Shown: piece after piece, positions 51,567-52,906 of the stretch
Position numbering within the stretch: position 1 is the first letter of the stretch
Layout of the letters: each line of letters opens with the position of its first letter
Notes under the pieces: model-generated
What the model saw: only the letters and a program-made list of their open reading frames with translations
Told to the model about the DNA's origin: nothing
The model's database searches: none
Source: an uncultured Lachnospiraceae bacterium
GTDB taxonomy: Bacteria > Bacillota > Clostridia > Lachnospirales > Lachnospiraceae
NCBI GenBank assembly: GCA_949132985.1
Contig: CASCGD010000009.1
Location: 1-52,906, forward strand
DNA: 52,906 nt
Direction of reading: 5' to 3'
Position numbers and translations under genes: made by a program

Positions 51567-52527
51567 GGCACAGTTTCCCCTCCCGTCTGTCCCTGCACGG
51601 GACAAACCCTTCCTTATATAAATTCTGAATGAGCAGACAGACGTCCGCTCCCGCGAGCGCCAGATAGTGAAGATGCTGCTTTAAGGAATCACGCATGGCC
51701 CGCGAGCAGTGCAAATCCCGGCAGAGCGTTTCGACCGCCTTATCCCCGCAGGTCAAACGCACATCACTTTCCCCGGCATAATCCGAGATGACCCGCAATC
51801 GCCCGATAAAAGCAAGCAGCTTGTCCCCGTTCATTTCCATCAAGGATTCCACCTGCCCGTGAGATACCCCTTCCGCCGTCCCGAAATCGGAGACGATCTT
51901 CAAAAACGCCATCTGATGAGGGCCGAAAAAATATGCGCCCGACTGATAGACTGCGGCCGCCTCCATATCATAGAGTGCCCCGGTTTTCGCATGATGAAGC
52001 TTTGCACCGCCATATCTGTTTTTGTCACATCCGGCATCGCCAGTCCCTGCTCGATCGCATCCCGCAAGGCCATCCTCTGATTTATCACACCCGGCATCTC
52101 TGCCCACCACACGATCAACACCCGCGTTCCACGGACTCATGCCCGTCACAATCGATGCTTCCTGAAACTCGTGACGGTAGAGCATGTCGGGATAAAAGCT
52201 TCTGCCCGTCGTCTGTTCCGTAATCTGATTGCAAAGAAAAATACCCTCTCGATCCCGGAACGACGACTGCTGTCCGTCTGCGCTCCGTATGTACGCGCAG
52301 GTTCCGATATTCACAAGCAGATCGTCCTCCGCCGGAGGGTAAGCCGTACAGATACTGCCCACCGCGGTGGCCGCGGCGGTCCCGCCGACCCCGGTGACGG
52401 TGAGCCGAACACCGGATTTCTCATTATAAAACTCCTGAAAACGCGTATTTTCGGGGTTTTTGGTCAAATGGAACTGCCTGATCAGGTTTTTTGCTTCGCA
52501 GTATAAAGCAGTGAAAATGTATATCAT
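51538..52527 (-). CDS. Nucleosidase/phosphorylase-like protein with repeat insert
   Basis: Protein of 329 residues with a purine-nucleoside-phosphorylase/MTA-SAH nucleosidase-like core: YIFTALYCEAKNLI at the N-terminus, VTGVGGTAAATAVGSIC, LLVNIGTCAYI and the ribose-binding LYDMEAAAVYQ (187-195). An insert at about 144-174 carries three AGCD(K/R) units. A C-terminal extension of about 90 residues has no recognised domain. ATG 52527 is used; the frame is open to 52635. The 3' end overlaps the radical SAM start. Removing 5'-deoxyadenosine formed by radical SAM chemistry is an attractive but unproven role. Confidence 0.7.
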   Translation of the reverse strand: MIYIFTALYCEAKNLIRQFHLTKNPENTRFQEFYNEKSGVRLTVTGVGGTAAATAVGSICTAYPPAEDDLLVNIGTCAYIRSADGQQSSFRDREGIFLCNQITEQTTGRSFYPDMLYRHEFQEASIVTGMSPWNAGVDRVVGRDAGCDKSEDGLAGCDRAGTGDAGCDKNRYGGAKLHHAKTGALYDMEAAAVYQSGAYFFGPHQMAFLKIVSDFGTAEGVSHGQVESLMEMNGDKLLAFIGRLRVISDYAGESDVRLTCGDKAVETLCRDLHCSRAMRDSLKQHLHYLALAGADVCLLIQNLYKEGFVPCRDRREGKLCLEQLKQTLF

Positions 52528-52680
52528 ATGTTTATCTCGACTCTCCATACAAAAATTATACACAGTCCTCCGGCAAATTACAACAGGACGATTTCTGTGC
52601 AATCTCAAAGCCTCACTTATGATACGGCTCTCCATAACATACTCAAGTGCGAAAAATGACTCTATATTATTCTGTCAAAC

Positions 52681-52709
52681 AGGGCAGAACACTTGAAATG
52701 CTCTGCCCT
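52681..52709 (-). terminator. Terminator-like hairpin
   Basis: AGGGCAGA (52681-52688) pairs with TCTGCCCT (52702-52709). On the minus strand it follows the stop of the cut-off gene by 15 bases and is followed by GTTTGACAG, a weak T-run. It probably separates that gene from the nucleosidase operon. Confidence 0.65.
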
Positions 52710-52724
52710 ATTATGCGCCTGCTC

Positions 52725-52906
52725 TTAGATAATGTGATATTCCCTGTATAATATCAGGCGATAATCCTTATCATCTTTTATTCTCTCTATTTCACTAAAT
52801 CGTTTGTCTGCCACCAATTTCTGCATTAAAGCAAACATCAGTTCCTCACCTTTTTCCACATTCTCCTGGTCTCGCATCAACAACGTCATATACTCATGCC
52901 TCCATT
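52725..52906 (-). CDS. C-terminal end of a cut-off protein, possibly Rpn-family
   Basis: An open frame enters from the right edge on the minus strand and ends at TAA 52727-52725. The visible 59 residues include WRHEYMTLLMRDQENVEKGE, ELMFALMQKLVADKRFSEIE and YRLILYREYHII. This resembles the C-terminal tail of Rpn-family nuclease/transposase-like proteins common in Lachnospiraceae, but only the tail is visible and I would not rely on it. It is too short for further analysis. Confidence 0.5.
   Translation of the reverse strand, partial: WRHEYMTLLMRDQENVEKGEELMFALMQKLVADKRFSEIERIKDDKDYRLILYREYHII

Overview
The window looks like chromosome from a spore-forming Clostridia, most likely the family Lachnospiraceae. 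The evidence is the N-terminally extended L27 paired with its protease Prp, the sporulation genes yqfC and yqfD, a lexA/yneA-type SOS pair, Firmicutes-style Shine-Dalgarno sites, and the ylmE-sepF-ylmH and yqfC-yqfD-phoH-ybeY gene orders. I see no rRNA, tRNA, CRISPR array, prophage or intact insertion sequence. Almost all genes are core functions; the unusual material is in altered family members and a few intergenic structures.

Left part, plus strand (1-6295): rplU (5' end cut off), prp, rpmA, obgE, yhbY, nadD, yqeK and rsfS form a ribosome-assembly and NAD cluster. It ends with a sugar-nucleotide-type nucleotidyltransferase and a fusion of a response-regulator receiver domain to a small (p)ppGpp synthetase. 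From 6.3 to 13.1 kb gene density falls and strands mix: lexA diverges from a YneA-like LysM division inhibitor across a cluster of LexA-box-like sites, followed by a tyrosine recombinase. Next come a low-GC stretch with a broken lipoprotein gene and a GNAT acetyltransferase, then dtd, then a DUF2975/XRE-regulator/DUF4173 operon preceded by a perfect 16-bp inverted repeat over its promoter. A direct plus inverted repeat structure lies at 12.95-13.08 kb.

From 13.1 kb to the right end nearly everything is on the minus strand. Read in the direction of transcription, the right edge begins with a cut-off gene, then an operon of a nucleosidase-like protein, a spore-photoproduct-lyase-like radical SAM protein and an SDR dehydrogenase. 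Then follow yqfC, yqfD, phoH, a degenerate PgpH-like HD protein, ybeY, a DUF3048 lipoprotein, a MurJ/SpoVB-type flippase, a small membrane-anchored protein, two FAD proteins, mutS, mutL, miaA and a methionine-gamma-lyase-like PLP enzyme. A cell-shape and division operon follows: radC, mreB, mreC, mreD, PBP2, minC, minD, minE, rodA, an mgsA-like gene and a DacF-type carboxypeptidase. After a small P-loop protein and a DUF378 gene comes a last operon: an HlyD-like protein, yggS, sepF, ylmH, aroB, lspA, an rluD-type synthase and a cytidylate-kinase-like protein.

The best leads are proteins whose architecture or active site departs from their family. They are the REC-alarmone synthetase fusion; an MgsA homologue with GGAQQ where the catalytic GGDQQ is expected; a short PgpH-like protein at the canonical locus that has lost the HD pair; a spore-photoproduct-lyase-like enzyme with Tyr where the hydrogen-donor Cys is expected, next to a nucleosidase-like protein carrying a repeat insert; and a PBP2 with about 240 extra residues. 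Comparisons with reference proteins are from memory, not from a database search.
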